A DNA stretch of 23,962 bases. It comes from CAZMFZ01 sp046152935. Its GTDB lineage: Bacteria; Bacteroidota; Bacteroidia; Cytophagales; UBA9547. Positions 7,778 through 15,494 of the stretch are shown piece by piece. The DNA lies in assembly GCA_046152935.1 (NCBI GenBank), contig JBJXGB010000111.1, forward strand, positions 1-23,962. The letters are read 5' to 3'. The position numbers were made by a program, and so were the translations under genes. The notes under the pieces were generated by a model, which worked only from the letters and a program-made list of their open reading frames with translations, made no database searches and was not told where the DNA came from. Each line of letters starts with the position of its first letter. Position 1 is the stretch's first letter.

Positions 7778-8272
7778 ATGAGCTTGCCATTTGAACTACT
7801 AAGCGGAGACTCCAAAATTTGGATTTACCAATCTGAACGAAATTTCAGTGCTGAGGAGCAAAAATATATAAGTGCAAAACTAGATCAATTTCTAGCCAAT
7901 TGGGCAAGTCACGGGGCAGCAATCGTGTCTGGCTACACTTTTAAACACCAAAGATTTGTAATTGTAGCTATTGATGAAGCAACCACAAATGCAAGCGGCT
8001 GCTCGATCGATAAATTGGTTCATTTTATGGCGCAATTAGGTGCTGAAATGGGACTGAATTTAATGGACAGAAATATTGCCTTTGTAAAAAGTGAAAACAT
8101 CGAGTCTGTAAATATTTCACAGGTAAAATATCTAATAACTATTGGCGATATTAATGAGCAAACCCATATTTTCAATAATTCTATCACCACCAAATCAGCT
8201 TTGAGCAATAATTGGCTCGTAAAAGCCTCTGAAACTTGGACCTCGAAATACTTCAAAAATCAATTGGTTTGA
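7778..8272 (+). CDS. Conserved Bacteroidota protein of unknown function (family often named 'ABC transporter ATPase')
   Basis: A 164-residue protein with no signal peptide or membrane segment. It has the conserved blocks I recall for a Bacteroidota-wide family: WIYQSERNFSAEEQ near residues 12-25, a central VAIDEATTNASGCSID around 68-84, and a C-terminal FNN ... NNWLVKASETW region. Databases often label the family 'ABC transporter ATPase', but no Walker A, Walker B or ABC signature is present, so that name is not supported. Cytoplasmic location is inferred. The ATG at 7778 is clear. It follows pstB by 64 nt on the same strand and is separated from the thioredoxin gene by 42 nt, so partial co-transcription is possible. 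Confidence 0.8.
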   Translation: MSLPFELLSGDSKIWIYQSERNFSAEEQKYISAKLDQFLANWASHGAAIVSGYTFKHQRFVIVAIDEATTNASGCSIDKLVHFMAQLGAEMGLNLMDRNIAFVKSENIESVNISQVKYLITIGDINEQTHIFNNSITTKSALSNNWLVKASETWTSKYFKNQLV

Positions 8273-8314
8273 TATTTAGTGATACATTTTTAGTATAACT
8301 CAACACAATATAAT

Positions 8315-8815
8315 TTGAACAAAAATAGAATATTTGCCATTGCATTTGCCCTCATTGTATTGGGTGGATATTGGGGCTACAAGACTTTTTTAGCGACTCC
8401 TTGCCTCAATTTTGAGGAAATTATCTTGCAGAAAGATGGCTTTGGCGATGAAATACGCTTGGCTTCATTGCAAGAAAAAGTGACACTTGTCGCATTTTTT
8501 CAGACTTGGTGTATAGATTGCATCAAAGAAATGCCTACCATTTTAGCTCTTGAAAGCCAAATCAAAAACTCAAATTTGAAAGTGATAATGGTCTCCGATG
8601 AGCCTATTGCAAAGCTTGAAATATTCAAACAAAGATTTCCAAATTTTGCATTTCAATATTATTTATCGAAAGAAAAATTGCCTTCTTTTGGCATTAGAAG
8701 ATATCCTACCACCTACTTGGTAGATGAAAAAGGCAACATATTGAAAAGCAGTTTGGAGGGAAATAATTGGGCAAGTGCTGAAATTGTAGACATGATTACC
8801 AAAAAATTGAACTAG
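8315..8815 (+). CDS. Membrane-anchored TlpA/ResA-like thiol-disulfide oxidoreductase
   Basis: 166 residues. An N-terminal hydrophobic anchor (about 6-22) precedes a thioredoxin fold with the active site WCIDC (C66, C69) and the cis-proline stretch YPTTYLVD (P131). The redox domain should face the periplasm. ResA/CcmG-type members of this family reduce apocytochrome c cysteines before heme attachment, and the CcmD-like gene 48 nt downstream supports a cytochrome-c maturation role, though other periplasmic disulfide chemistry is possible. The start is TTG: the in-frame stop upstream is at 8291 and no ATG lies between that stop and the thioredoxin core. Confidence 0.85.
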   Translation: MNKNRIFAIAFALIVLGGYWGYKTFLATPCLNFEEIILQKDGFGDEIRLASLQEKVTLVAFFQTWCIDCIKEMPTILALESQIKNSNLKVIMVSDEPIAKLEIFKQRFPNFAFQYYLSKEKLPSFGIRRYPTTYLVDEKGNILKSSLEGNNWASAEIVDMITKKLN

Positions 8816-8863
8816 TGGATGTATCGAACCACAAGTATTGGATTTAATAATTAATCAAAAAAC

Positions 8864-9016
8864 ATGCTCAATCAAATAGAAATGGCTGATGCCTTTCGTG
8901 CAGATGGTAAAATATACGTAGTGGTGGCTGTGGTGGCCATTATTCTCAGTGGAATCATTTTTTATCTTTTTCGCACCGAGCAGAAACTGAAAAAGCTGGA
9001 AGAAAAACTAGGCTAA
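8864..9016 (+). CDS. CcmD-family small membrane protein
   Basis: A 50-residue frame: a short N-terminus with IEMADAFRADGKIYVVV, one transmembrane helix (about 18-36), and a basic/acidic helical tail (EQKLKKLEEKLG). This matches the Bacteroidota CcmD-like family, usually found near ccm genes for heme export and cytochrome-c biogenesis. ATG 8864 is preferred because family members carry a few residues before MAD; ATG 8882 is the alternative. It follows the TlpA-like gene by 48 nt. Its stop overlaps the convergent truA 3' end by 9 nt. No ccmC, ccmB or ccmA gene is in the window. Confidence 0.8.
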   Translation: MLNQIEMADAFRADGKIYVVVAVVAIILSGIIFYLFRTEQKLKKLEEKLG

Positions 9017-9763
9017 CAAATGCAGAGATTGGCTCGGATACACGACTTCTGTCAAAAATAAACCTTCGGGAGGAGCTGAAGTTTTGGCGTAAATTCGATT
9101 GCGTTTCAATATTATTTGCTCAAAATCAGCCACAGAAATATTTTTTTGGCCTACTTCTAATAGTGTGCCTACGATTGTTCGCACCATGCCTCTCAAAAAA
9201 CGGTTGGCAGAAACGTGAAAAATAAGCAGATCGCCATCCAACGCCCAATATGCTTGTGTAATCTGGCAATCGAAATGCAGCACATTGGTTTTGTATTTGC
9301 TAAACGACTGAAAATCAGTATATTTAAAAAGTAAGCTACAAGCCTCATTCATCAGTTGAATATCTGGAATTGGCCTGAAATAGTAGCAACATAAGTCTTT
9401 CAAAAACGGGTTTTTGGTCAATGAAATGCGGTATTGGTAGCTTCTTTCTTCGGCATCGAAACGCACGCTAAAATCGTCTTTTACCTGGTAAATATGTTGG
9501 ATAAAAATATCGTAGGGAAGGATGGCATTTAGCTGAAAAATGAACTTTGCGGCATTTTCGATATTCGCAAAATCAAATTGAGCATACTGCTGATTGGCAT
9601 GAACTCCAGTATCTGTTCGGCCACTCCCAAAAGTCTCAATTTCCATTTTCAGCACTTTGGAGATCGCTGAATTTAGCTCATTTTGAACGGTATGGGCATT
9701 TTTTTGAATTTGCCAACCGTGGTAATTTGTGCCTTTATATGAAAGTTGGAGTACATATCGCAT
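9008..9763 (-). CDS. truA: tRNA pseudouridine(38-40) synthase TruA
   Basis: 251 residues from the ATG at 9763 (a TTG four codons upstream is not needed). The N-terminus MRYVLQLSYKGTNYHGWQ is classic TruA. The catalytic aspartate lies in GSGRTDTGVHA (D51), and a late RFLRGMVRTIVG block matches the family. It isomerises uridines 38-40 in the anticodon arm of several tRNAs in the cytoplasm. Length is normal. The gene ends 9 nt inside the convergent CcmD-like gene and starts 87 nt downstream of ppnP on the same strand. Confidence 0.95.
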   Translation of the reverse strand: MRYVLQLSYKGTNYHGWQIQKNAHTVQNELNSAISKVLKMEIETFGSGRTDTGVHANQQYAQFDFANIENAAKFIFQLNAILPYDIFIQHIYQVKDDFSVRFDAEERSYQYRISLTKNPFLKDLCCYYFRPIPDIQLMNEACSLLFKYTDFQSFSKYKTNVLHFDCQITQAYWALDGDLLIFHVSANRFLRGMVRTIVGTLLEVGQKNISVADFEQIILKRNRIYAKTSAPPEGLFLTEVVYPSQSLHLLA

Positions 9764-9849
9764 GGAAAAGCACAAATTAACGGTCGTTTTTCAACAAAAG
9801 AAAAGGCGATTGGTGTTGATAAAAAAATAAAGTGAACTTATTTGAAATT

Positions 9850-10131
9850 CTACAAATACTGGCACAAATAGGCTGAATCTACATAGACTTTCAGTTGAAA
9901 TTTGACATTCGCTGCCACTTCAAATCTATCGCCCGCATAAAACACTTCAAAACCTTCAGATCCGGGCAATTTCACTACCAATGCTCCTGTAACCACACTC
10001 ATAATCTCTTTTTGAGTAGTACCAAATTCATATTCGCCAGGTATCATCACCCCTACAGTTTCTTTGCCTGCTACTCCATTCACCACCAGCGACTTTACTT
10101 TGCCACCAAAATATTCATTTACAGTTATCAT
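9850..10131 (-). CDS. ppnP: Pyrimidine/purine nucleoside phosphorylase PpnP
   Basis: 93 residues, the usual size of the PpnP (YaiE, DUF1255) cupin family. Recognisable blocks are VNEYFGGKVKSL at the N-terminus, GVMIPGEYEFGT in the middle and SAYLCQYL at the C-terminus, all close to E. coli PpnP. The enzyme phosphorolyses several nucleosides to a base plus (deoxy)ribose-1-phosphate in nucleoside salvage. ATG at 10131. It is divergent from the desaturase gene, with 135 nt between the starts. Confidence 0.93.
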   Translation of the reverse strand: MITVNEYFGGKVKSLVVNGVAGKETVGVMIPGEYEFGTTQKEIMSVVTGALVVKLPGSEGFEVFYAGDRFEVAANVKFQLKVYVDSAYLCQYL

Positions 10132-10266
10132 TTTTTGTGTGTTAAATTAACGATCAGATTGTTATATAAGCCGCAAGTTTAAAAAAAAAGGTCGATATTT
10201 GAAATTAATATCAACTTGTTGAAACATTCTTATTTAAAATCATATTTCTTTTACAAATTAAAATTT

Positions 10267-11289
10267 ATGTCAAAATCAGTAGAATTCGTATGGTCTGAAT
10301 TAGCAGAACCACACAGAGGCAGAACAAAAGAAATGATACGTAAGTACCCGCAGATCAGAGAGTTGATTGGTAGAAATACAAATACAATCTTCGTGATTGC
10401 GTTTTGTGTCGCCATCCAAATAGCGGTAGCATTTTTGATAAAAGATTACCCTTGGTGGGCAGCTTTGATAGCCGCTTATGTGGTGGGGGCTTTTGCCGAT
10501 CATACTTTATTTATCTCAATTCACGAATGTGCACACAATTTAATTTTCAAAAATCGCACTTTAAACACCATTGCTGGCATATTTGCCAATTCAGTAATGG
10601 TATTTCCAAGTTCAGTTTCTTTTCAAAAATATCATTTGAAGCATCATACTTTTCAGGGCGTAGAAGAGCTAGATGCTGATATGCCATTTCGCTGGGAGGC
10701 GAAATTAATAGGCAGTTCTACAGTTGGTAAAGCCCTGTGGCTTTTGTTTTACCCTGTCTTTCAGATGTTTAGGCCTTTGCGTTTGAAAAACGAAATCAGT
10801 ATTTTTGATGGATGGACGATTGCCAATTGGGCTTCAAATCTCGTTGTAACCACTGCCATCTTCTACTTTTTCGGGCCTAATGCAGGTATTTATTTGATAG
10901 CAAGTTTATTTTTCTCTATTGGTTTACATCCTGTGGGTGCACGTTGGGTGCAAGAGCATTTTTTGACACATGGCGATGAACAAGAAACAAAAAGCTATTA
11001 CGGTCCATTGAATACTATTAATTTGAATGTCGGTTTTCACAACGAACACCACGATTTTCCTTCTGTTCCTTGGCATAAATTGCCCCAAATCAAAAAAATA
11101 GCACCAGAATATTATGATACTTTGGGCTATCATACTTCGTACACAGCTTTGCTCTTTCAGTTTTTGTTCGATAAGAAATTATCTGTGGCTTCGAGAGTAG
11201 CTCGAGCAGACAGAGGCAAAGTAGCCTTGAACGATATGAGAAACTACAATGTCGAAGTAGCGAAATCGAGCGAATTGGTAGGAGTATAA
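10267..11289 (+). CDS. Sphingolipid delta-4 (dihydroceramide) desaturase-like membrane desaturase
   Basis: 340 residues from ATG 10267; the frame extends to a TTG at 10216, but MSKSVEFVWSELAEPHRGR aligns with the start of DEGS1-type desaturases. Several hydrophobic helices are visible. The three histidine boxes match that family in spacing: HECAH (86-90), HLKHH (123-127) and HNEHH (258-262). The stretches SYYGPLN, NVGFHNEHHDFP and KIAPEYYD are nearly the same as recalled human DEGS1 segments, and the EFVW start with KYPQI resembles the DEGS1 N-terminus. Family members insert the 4,5-trans double bond of sphingosine into dihydroceramide using a di-iron centre and O2. Since Bacteroidota make dihydroceramides, that substrate is plausible; another acyl amide or lipid is possible. 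A shared terminator closes it against cdsA. Confidence 0.87.
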   Translation: MSKSVEFVWSELAEPHRGRTKEMIRKYPQIRELIGRNTNTIFVIAFCVAIQIAVAFLIKDYPWWAALIAAYVVGAFADHTLFISIHECAHNLIFKNRTLNTIAGIFANSVMVFPSSVSFQKYHLKHHTFQGVEELDADMPFRWEAKLIGSSTVGKALWLLFYPVFQMFRPLRLKNEISIFDGWTIANWASNLVVTTAIFYFFGPNAGIYLIASLFFSIGLHPVGARWVQEHFLTHGDEQETKSYYGPLNTINLNVGFHNEHHDFPSVPWHKLPQIKKIAPEYYDTLGYHTSYTALLFQFLFDKKLSVASRVARADRGKVALNDMRNYNVEVAKSSELVGV

Positions 11290-11335
11290 TCAACATTTTT
11301 GCAAAGGTTTTTACCTACATTCGATCATATTGTAG

Positions 11336-11370
11336 AGCGACATCGGTTTAAAAACCAATGTCGCTTTTTC
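11336..11370. terminator. Bidirectional terminator between desaturase and cdsA
   Basis: Arms 11336-11349 (AGCGACATCGGTTT) and 11352-11365 are complementary except for one position, which is C/A on the plus transcript but a G-U wobble on the minus transcript. TTTTTC follows on the plus strand. The hairpin lies between convergent stop codons at 11289 and 11372 and can serve both genes. Confidence 0.8.
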
Positions 11371-11371
11371 T

Positions 11372-12202
11372 TTAAGAGAACATCAAAAAGAATGCTGCGA
11401 ATGGTGCCGCCATCAGCAGCCCATCGAAGCGATCGAGAACACCGCCATGCCCAGGAATGAGCTGTCCAGAATCTTTGATTTGCAAGCTACGCTTCAACAT
11501 CGATTCTATTAAATCGCCATAGGTACCGCCTATACAGACAATTACGGACAGTACTAACCATTTCCATAAAACCAAATCTGTATAATAATTGCTTAATATA
11601 GCTGCTAAGGTCAATGATGCGATCATGCCCCCTATCATGCCTTCCCAAGTTTTATTAGGCGAAATTCGCGGAAAAAGTTTGTGTTTTCCAAACGAACGAC
11701 CAGCAAAATAAGCACCAGTATCACTTGCCCAAAGCAGAAAAAAACAGCCTGAAGCTATCTGAAAACTAAAGTATCCATTTGAAAATGAGGCAAAATGCAA
11801 CAAAGCCAATGGCATCGCCACATAAAAGACGCCAATCATTGTATAGGCAATATTTTCAAATGGGTTTGATGCTTTGCGGTACAACTCTGAGATATAAATG
11901 ATGCCAAGCAATACAAAAAAGAAGAAAAAAGCTTTGGTAGGAATATCGCCTCTTGCCACAAAAAAACATATCAAATTGAGCAATATGCCATTGATTATAC
12001 CCCACTTGGTAAGCGGATCGTCACCATCTTCACGAATGAGCCCGTAAAATTCGTACTGACCGAGTACACTTACCAATAATATGAGTGCCAAGTACGTCCA
12101 TTCATTAAATGTTAAACAAAACAGGAAAAAAAGCCCTCCAAGCACACTTGTGATTATTCTTTGCTGAAGATTTGAAAGTTTACTGAGTGCTGAAATTTTC
12201 AT
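11372..12202 (-). CDS. cdsA: Phosphatidate cytidylyltransferase CdsA
   Basis: 276 residues, with about eight hydrophobic helices of an inner-membrane enzyme. The C-terminal CDP-alcohol signature is clear: ESMLKRSLQIKDSG followed by IPGHGGVLDRFDGLL. A central block, LLWASDTGAYFAGRSFG, with SPNKTWEG is also diagnostic. It makes CDP-diacylglycerol from phosphatidic acid and CTP, the branch point for phosphatidylserine/ethanolamine and phosphatidylglycerol. The ATG at 12202 lies inside the end of the DUF2007 gene (23-nt overlap), so translational coupling is likely. Confidence 0.95.
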   Translation of the reverse strand: MKISALSKLSNLQQRIITSVLGGLFFLFCLTFNEWTYLALILLVSVLGQYEFYGLIREDGDDPLTKWGIINGILLNLICFFVARGDIPTKAFFFFFVLLGIIYISELYRKASNPFENIAYTMIGVFYVAMPLALLHFASFSNGYFSFQIASGCFFLLWASDTGAYFAGRSFGKHKLFPRISPNKTWEGMIGGMIASLTLAAILSNYYTDLVLWKWLVLSVIVCIGGTYGDLIESMLKRSLQIKDSGQLIPGHGGVLDRFDGLLMAAPFAAFFLMFS

Positions 12203-12395
12203 TTATTATACCACTTGCTGTTTCGGCCGAGGCTGGCTTTACAAATATCTCACAATTACCGAAATTATTATAAGAACTGTCTTTTTTGTTCAAAACTACT
12301 GCTACAATTTCATTTTGCTCCAGTATATCTTTTATTATCAATGCCTGAGCGACAGAGCTAGTGGTGTAAATTTTACTCCAATCTTCGTTTTTCAT
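12180..12395 (-). CDS. DUF2007 domain protein, putative signal-transducing
   Basis: 71 residues from ATG 12395; the frame extends to a TTG at 12467, but MKNEDWSKIYTTSS begins like other family members. Typical DUF2007 features are SVAQALIIKDILEQNEI (an N-terminal beta-alpha unit), VVLNKKDSSY and IFVKPASAETA. The family is described as a PII-like putative signal-transducing fold without a known ligand here. It overlaps the 5' end of cdsA by 23 nt. DUF2007 next to cdsA is, from memory, a recurring Bacteroidota arrangement, suggesting a link to lipid synthesis, but its job is unknown. Confidence 0.82.
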   Translation of the reverse strand: MKNEDWSKIYTTSSVAQALIIKDILEQNEIVAVVLNKKDSSYNNFGNCEIFVKPASAETASGIINENFSTQ

Positions 12396-12672
12396 ATTTT
12401 TACTAGTACAAATTATGCTCACTATATCTATTGGGCCAGTGTCAACCAGCCAATTTGGTAGCTGCACTAAATTGGGGTTAAAAACAATGATATTTCAAGT
12501 TTGTAGGAAATAAATAAGTACTCAGCTACATTAAAACAACAGAATCCCCAAAATAGTGACATTGAAAAAAGCACGTTCTTTGTGGTGAAATAAAGCAACT
12601 AGCAGATAAAAACCTAATTTGCAATTGCCGAACAAGAATTTATTAGCAAATTTGGATAAATCTATACATTCC

Positions 12673-15414
12673 ATGAGCAAACTATTATTCTTCACAATTG
12701 TGTATTTCACTGTCACTATTTCATTGGCACAAATAAAACCAGATACACTGCTTGCCCGAAAAAATATTTTGGTTGCCGACTCGCTCTTTGAAGCAGGAAA
12801 CTACGAAATTTCGATCGAGAAGCTTGCCAAAGCAGATCTGCTGTACCTAAAATATGGGATCGCAAACGCCCATTTTGATATTGCCTTCAAATTGAGCGAA
12901 AACTATATTCGACAAGCAAAATATGATGAAGCCAAAGTATTTGTGCAAGAGCAAATCGCTAGTTTAAGTAAGCAGCCCAAGTTAAGACAATTTTATAATC
13001 CGCTGTTTATCAGTGCCTTAGGTGAGATCGAATTGAACAAAGGAAGAACAGACTTGGCCATCGACCAATTTCAAAAAGCACTTGAAGCCACCCCAACAAA
13101 TGCGTATTATTTATCAGAAATATACAATAAGCTAGGAGTGGCGCAATGGGTGTATGGCAACACCGATTTGGCATTGGAGTTTCAGATGAAGGCTTTGAAT
13201 ATCAGAAAACAAATATTTGGAGAAAAACACATCAAAACTGCCGCCATTTATAATAATATTGGTCTGTCGTATAGCCGCACCGAACCAGAAAAAGCGCTTG
13301 AATACTACCAAAAGGCACTATTTATTTACCTGAATATTTATAAAGATGGCAAACAACCAGCATTGGCGATTGCATACAGCAATGTTGGCTTTATTTACAA
13401 CGGTAAAAAAGAGTACAACCAAGCACTGAACAGTTTTGAAAAAGCGCTAGCAATTTGGACTGCCATTTACAGCACGAACCATCCATCAGTTGCTTTTACA
13501 TATAGTAATATTGGCCAAATATTTATTGGCAGAAATAGCTATGCCAAAGCCCAGACCAATTTGCAAATGGCACTCGATATCTATATTAAATATTTTGGAG
13601 AAAAGTATCCCGATGTGGCAAGCACCTACAATCAACTAGGAAATCTATACGAAAAACAAGGTAAATACAAGCAAGCACTTACCTATTTTCACAAGGCGAT
13701 TGTGGCAAATTGTGCCAATTTCAAAAGCAGTAACGTCTACGTAAATCCCAAAGCCACAGACTATTACAACCCAAATATTTTGCTCACATCTCTCACATTA
13801 AAATCGAGAACGCTGGAAAATATTCATTTTCAAAAAACACTCAAAAGGAAAGATTTGCTAATGGCTTTGCGATGTTTGGAAACTGCCGACACTTTGCTCG
13901 ATAATATTCGCCAATCGCGAACTAACAAAGCTGATAAAATAGCTCTTGGTGCTGTGGCCACAGAAGTGTATGAAAATGGCATAAAAATGTGTCTTGCTCT
14001 GGCAGATGTGTCGCTCTCGAAAGGCAAATGGAATAAAAAAGCATTTTATTTCAATGAAAAAAGCAAGTCGGCAGTATTGCTTGAGGCCATCTCTGAAGCC
14101 CAAGCAAAAAATTTCGCGGGCATTGCCGATTCATTGCTTGAAAAAGAAAAACAGTTGAAAGCCGATATTGCTTTCAACGAACAAAAAGTTTCTGAACATG
14201 CCTCAAATGCAAAATTAGATAAAGTATATCGAGACAAATTATTTGATTTGAATCGCAAATATGAGGTTTTCTCCAAAAAACTCGAAGTACAATTCCCAGA
14301 ATATTACAATTTGAAATTTAATGTAAAAATAGCTGATGTAGCTGCCATTCAGCAAGTGATCGACAAAAAAACGGCACTTATCAGTTACTTTAATAGTGAA
14401 AATGCAGGAAGGCTCTACGTATTTATCATCACCCAAAAAGATTTTGAAATATTCGATGTATCGAAAAGCCCAGATTTTGAAAAACTGCTTATTGGGCTTA
14501 GAAACAGCATTTTATTCAACACAAACGAAACATATTTCGCTACTGCCTCTGCATTGTATACCCAATTATTCCCAAAACGCCCAAAAGTTGAAAAATTGAT
14601 ACTTGTGCCAGACGGTAAATTGGGCACGATTCCCTTTGAAGCATTATTACAGAAAAAACCAAACGATAATGAGACAGATTTTAGTTCATTAGACTACTTG
14701 GCAAGAAAATATAGTTGCAGCTACGATTTTTCGGCTACTCTTTTTGGCCAATCGCAAAGGCTGAAAAGCACCTCTGCTTCCAATTCTGTGTTTTTCTGTG
14801 CGCCTATCAACTTTAGCCAACATGCTAGTTTGCGATCGTTGCGAAACTTGCCAGGTACGGAAACAGAAGTAAGAAAAATAGATCAAATATTTAAAAATAA
14901 AAATTATGTAACTACTTCATATCTAAACGACAAAGCTACCGAAACAGAAGTAAAATCAGATAATCTGAAAAACTTCAGGTACCTGCATTTCGCCACACAT
15001 GGCATTGTAAATGAAAGCCGTCCGGAAATGTCCGAAATATTTTTGTGCAGTGATGCTGGCAAAAATGAAGATGGAAATTTGTATTCTGGCGAAATATACA
15101 ATTTGAATATCAAAGCCGATTTAGTTACGCTCTCGGCCTGCCAAACTGGGCTAGGAAAAATAACCAAAGGGGAGGGTATTATTGGCTTGTCGAGGGCACT
15201 TTTATATGCAGGTGCAAAAAATATCGTGGTTTCACTTTGGACGGTGAGCGATGAATCGACCTCAAAATTGATGGTGGATTTTTATGCAGATTTGCTCAAA
15301 AATGAGCACCCAGACTACAGCCGGTCGCTGCGTGAAGCCAAATTGCAATTGATTGCCGATAAAAATACGGCAAATCCCTATTACTGGGCACCTTTTGTTT
15401 TGATCGGAAAATAA
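12673..15414 (+). CDS. Secreted TPR-repeat protein with C-terminal CHAT protease-like domain
   Basis: 913 residues from ATG 12673 (the frame opens at TTG 12619, but ATG gives a proper signal peptide: MSKLLFFTIVYFTVTISLA, cut before QIKPD). About seven tetratricopeptide repeats fill residues 50-350, including the kinesin-light-chain-like pattern ending in FGEKHP-type turns. A helical, partly coiled region follows (about 420-550). The CHAT domain covers about 630-913. The caspase-like dyad appears intact: His776 in HFATHG and Cys823 in LSACQTG. CHAT domains are caspase-superfamily peptidases, often activated by ligand binding to their repeats. The signal peptide puts this one in the periplasm or at the surface, unlike cytosolic CHAT defence proteases. 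No T9SS tail is seen. No substrate gene, such as a gasdermin, is adjacent. gcdH follows after 80 nt. Confidence 0.88.
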   Translation: MSKLLFFTIVYFTVTISLAQIKPDTLLARKNILVADSLFEAGNYEISIEKLAKADLLYLKYGIANAHFDIAFKLSENYIRQAKYDEAKVFVQEQIASLSKQPKLRQFYNPLFISALGEIELNKGRTDLAIDQFQKALEATPTNAYYLSEIYNKLGVAQWVYGNTDLALEFQMKALNIRKQIFGEKHIKTAAIYNNIGLSYSRTEPEKALEYYQKALFIYLNIYKDGKQPALAIAYSNVGFIYNGKKEYNQALNSFEKALAIWTAIYSTNHPSVAFTYSNIGQIFIGRNSYAKAQTNLQMALDIYIKYFGEKYPDVASTYNQLGNLYEKQGKYKQALTYFHKAIVANCANFKSSNVYVNPKATDYYNPNILLTSLTLKSRTLENIHFQKTLKRKDLLMALRCLETADTLLDNIRQSRTNKADKIALGAVATEVYENGIKMCLALADVSLSKGKWNKKAFYFNEKSKSAVLLEAISEAQAKNFAGIADSLLEKEKQLKADIAFNEQKVSEHASNAKLDKVYRDKLFDLNRKYEVFSKKLEVQFPEYYNLKFNVKIADVAAIQQVIDKKTALISYFNSENAGRLYVFIITQKDFEIFDVSKSPDFEKLLIGLRNSILFNTNETYFATASALYTQLFPKRPKVEKLILVPDGKLGTIPFEALLQKKPNDNETDFSSLDYLARKYSCSYDFSATLFGQSQRLKSTSASNSVFFCAPINFSQHASLRSLRNLPGTETEVRKIDQIFKNKNYVTTSYLNDKATETEVKSDNLKNFRYLHFATHGIVNESRPEMSEIFLCSDAGKNEDGNLYSGEIYNLNIKADLVTLSACQTGLGKITKGEGIIGLSRALLYAGAKNIVVSLWTVSDESTSKLMVDFYADLLKNEHPDYSRSLREAKLQLIADKNTANPYYWAPFVLIGK

Positions 15415-15446
15415 CTTTCGGCTCCAAAAATCGTTTTACACATAAC

Positions 15447-15486
15447 CCTATCCATCATACAAAATAAAAAACACGATGGATTTAGG
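15447..15486. repeat. Imperfect inverted repeat just upstream of gcdH
   Basis: CCTATCCATC (15447-15456) pairs with GATGGATTTAGG (15475-15486) except for a 2-nt bulge, across an A-rich 18-nt spacer. It ends 8 nt before the ATG of the acyl-CoA dehydrogenase gene. It could be an operator or an mRNA hairpin that affects translation start. No terminator-like T-run follows. Confidence 0.4.
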
Positions 15487-15494
15487 CTTTTGAA

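Noticed and set aside
10404..10679. Plus-strand 91-codon frame inside the desaturase gene
   Set aside because: It is a shadow of the desaturase, whose three His boxes fix the real frame.
12619..12672. TTG start 18 codons upstream of the CHAT protein
   Set aside because: It would bury the signal peptide; ATG 12673 gives a standard one.
13830..14886. Several minus-strand frames inside the CHAT gene
   Set aside because: All are antisense to a long frame with clear TPR and CHAT motifs.
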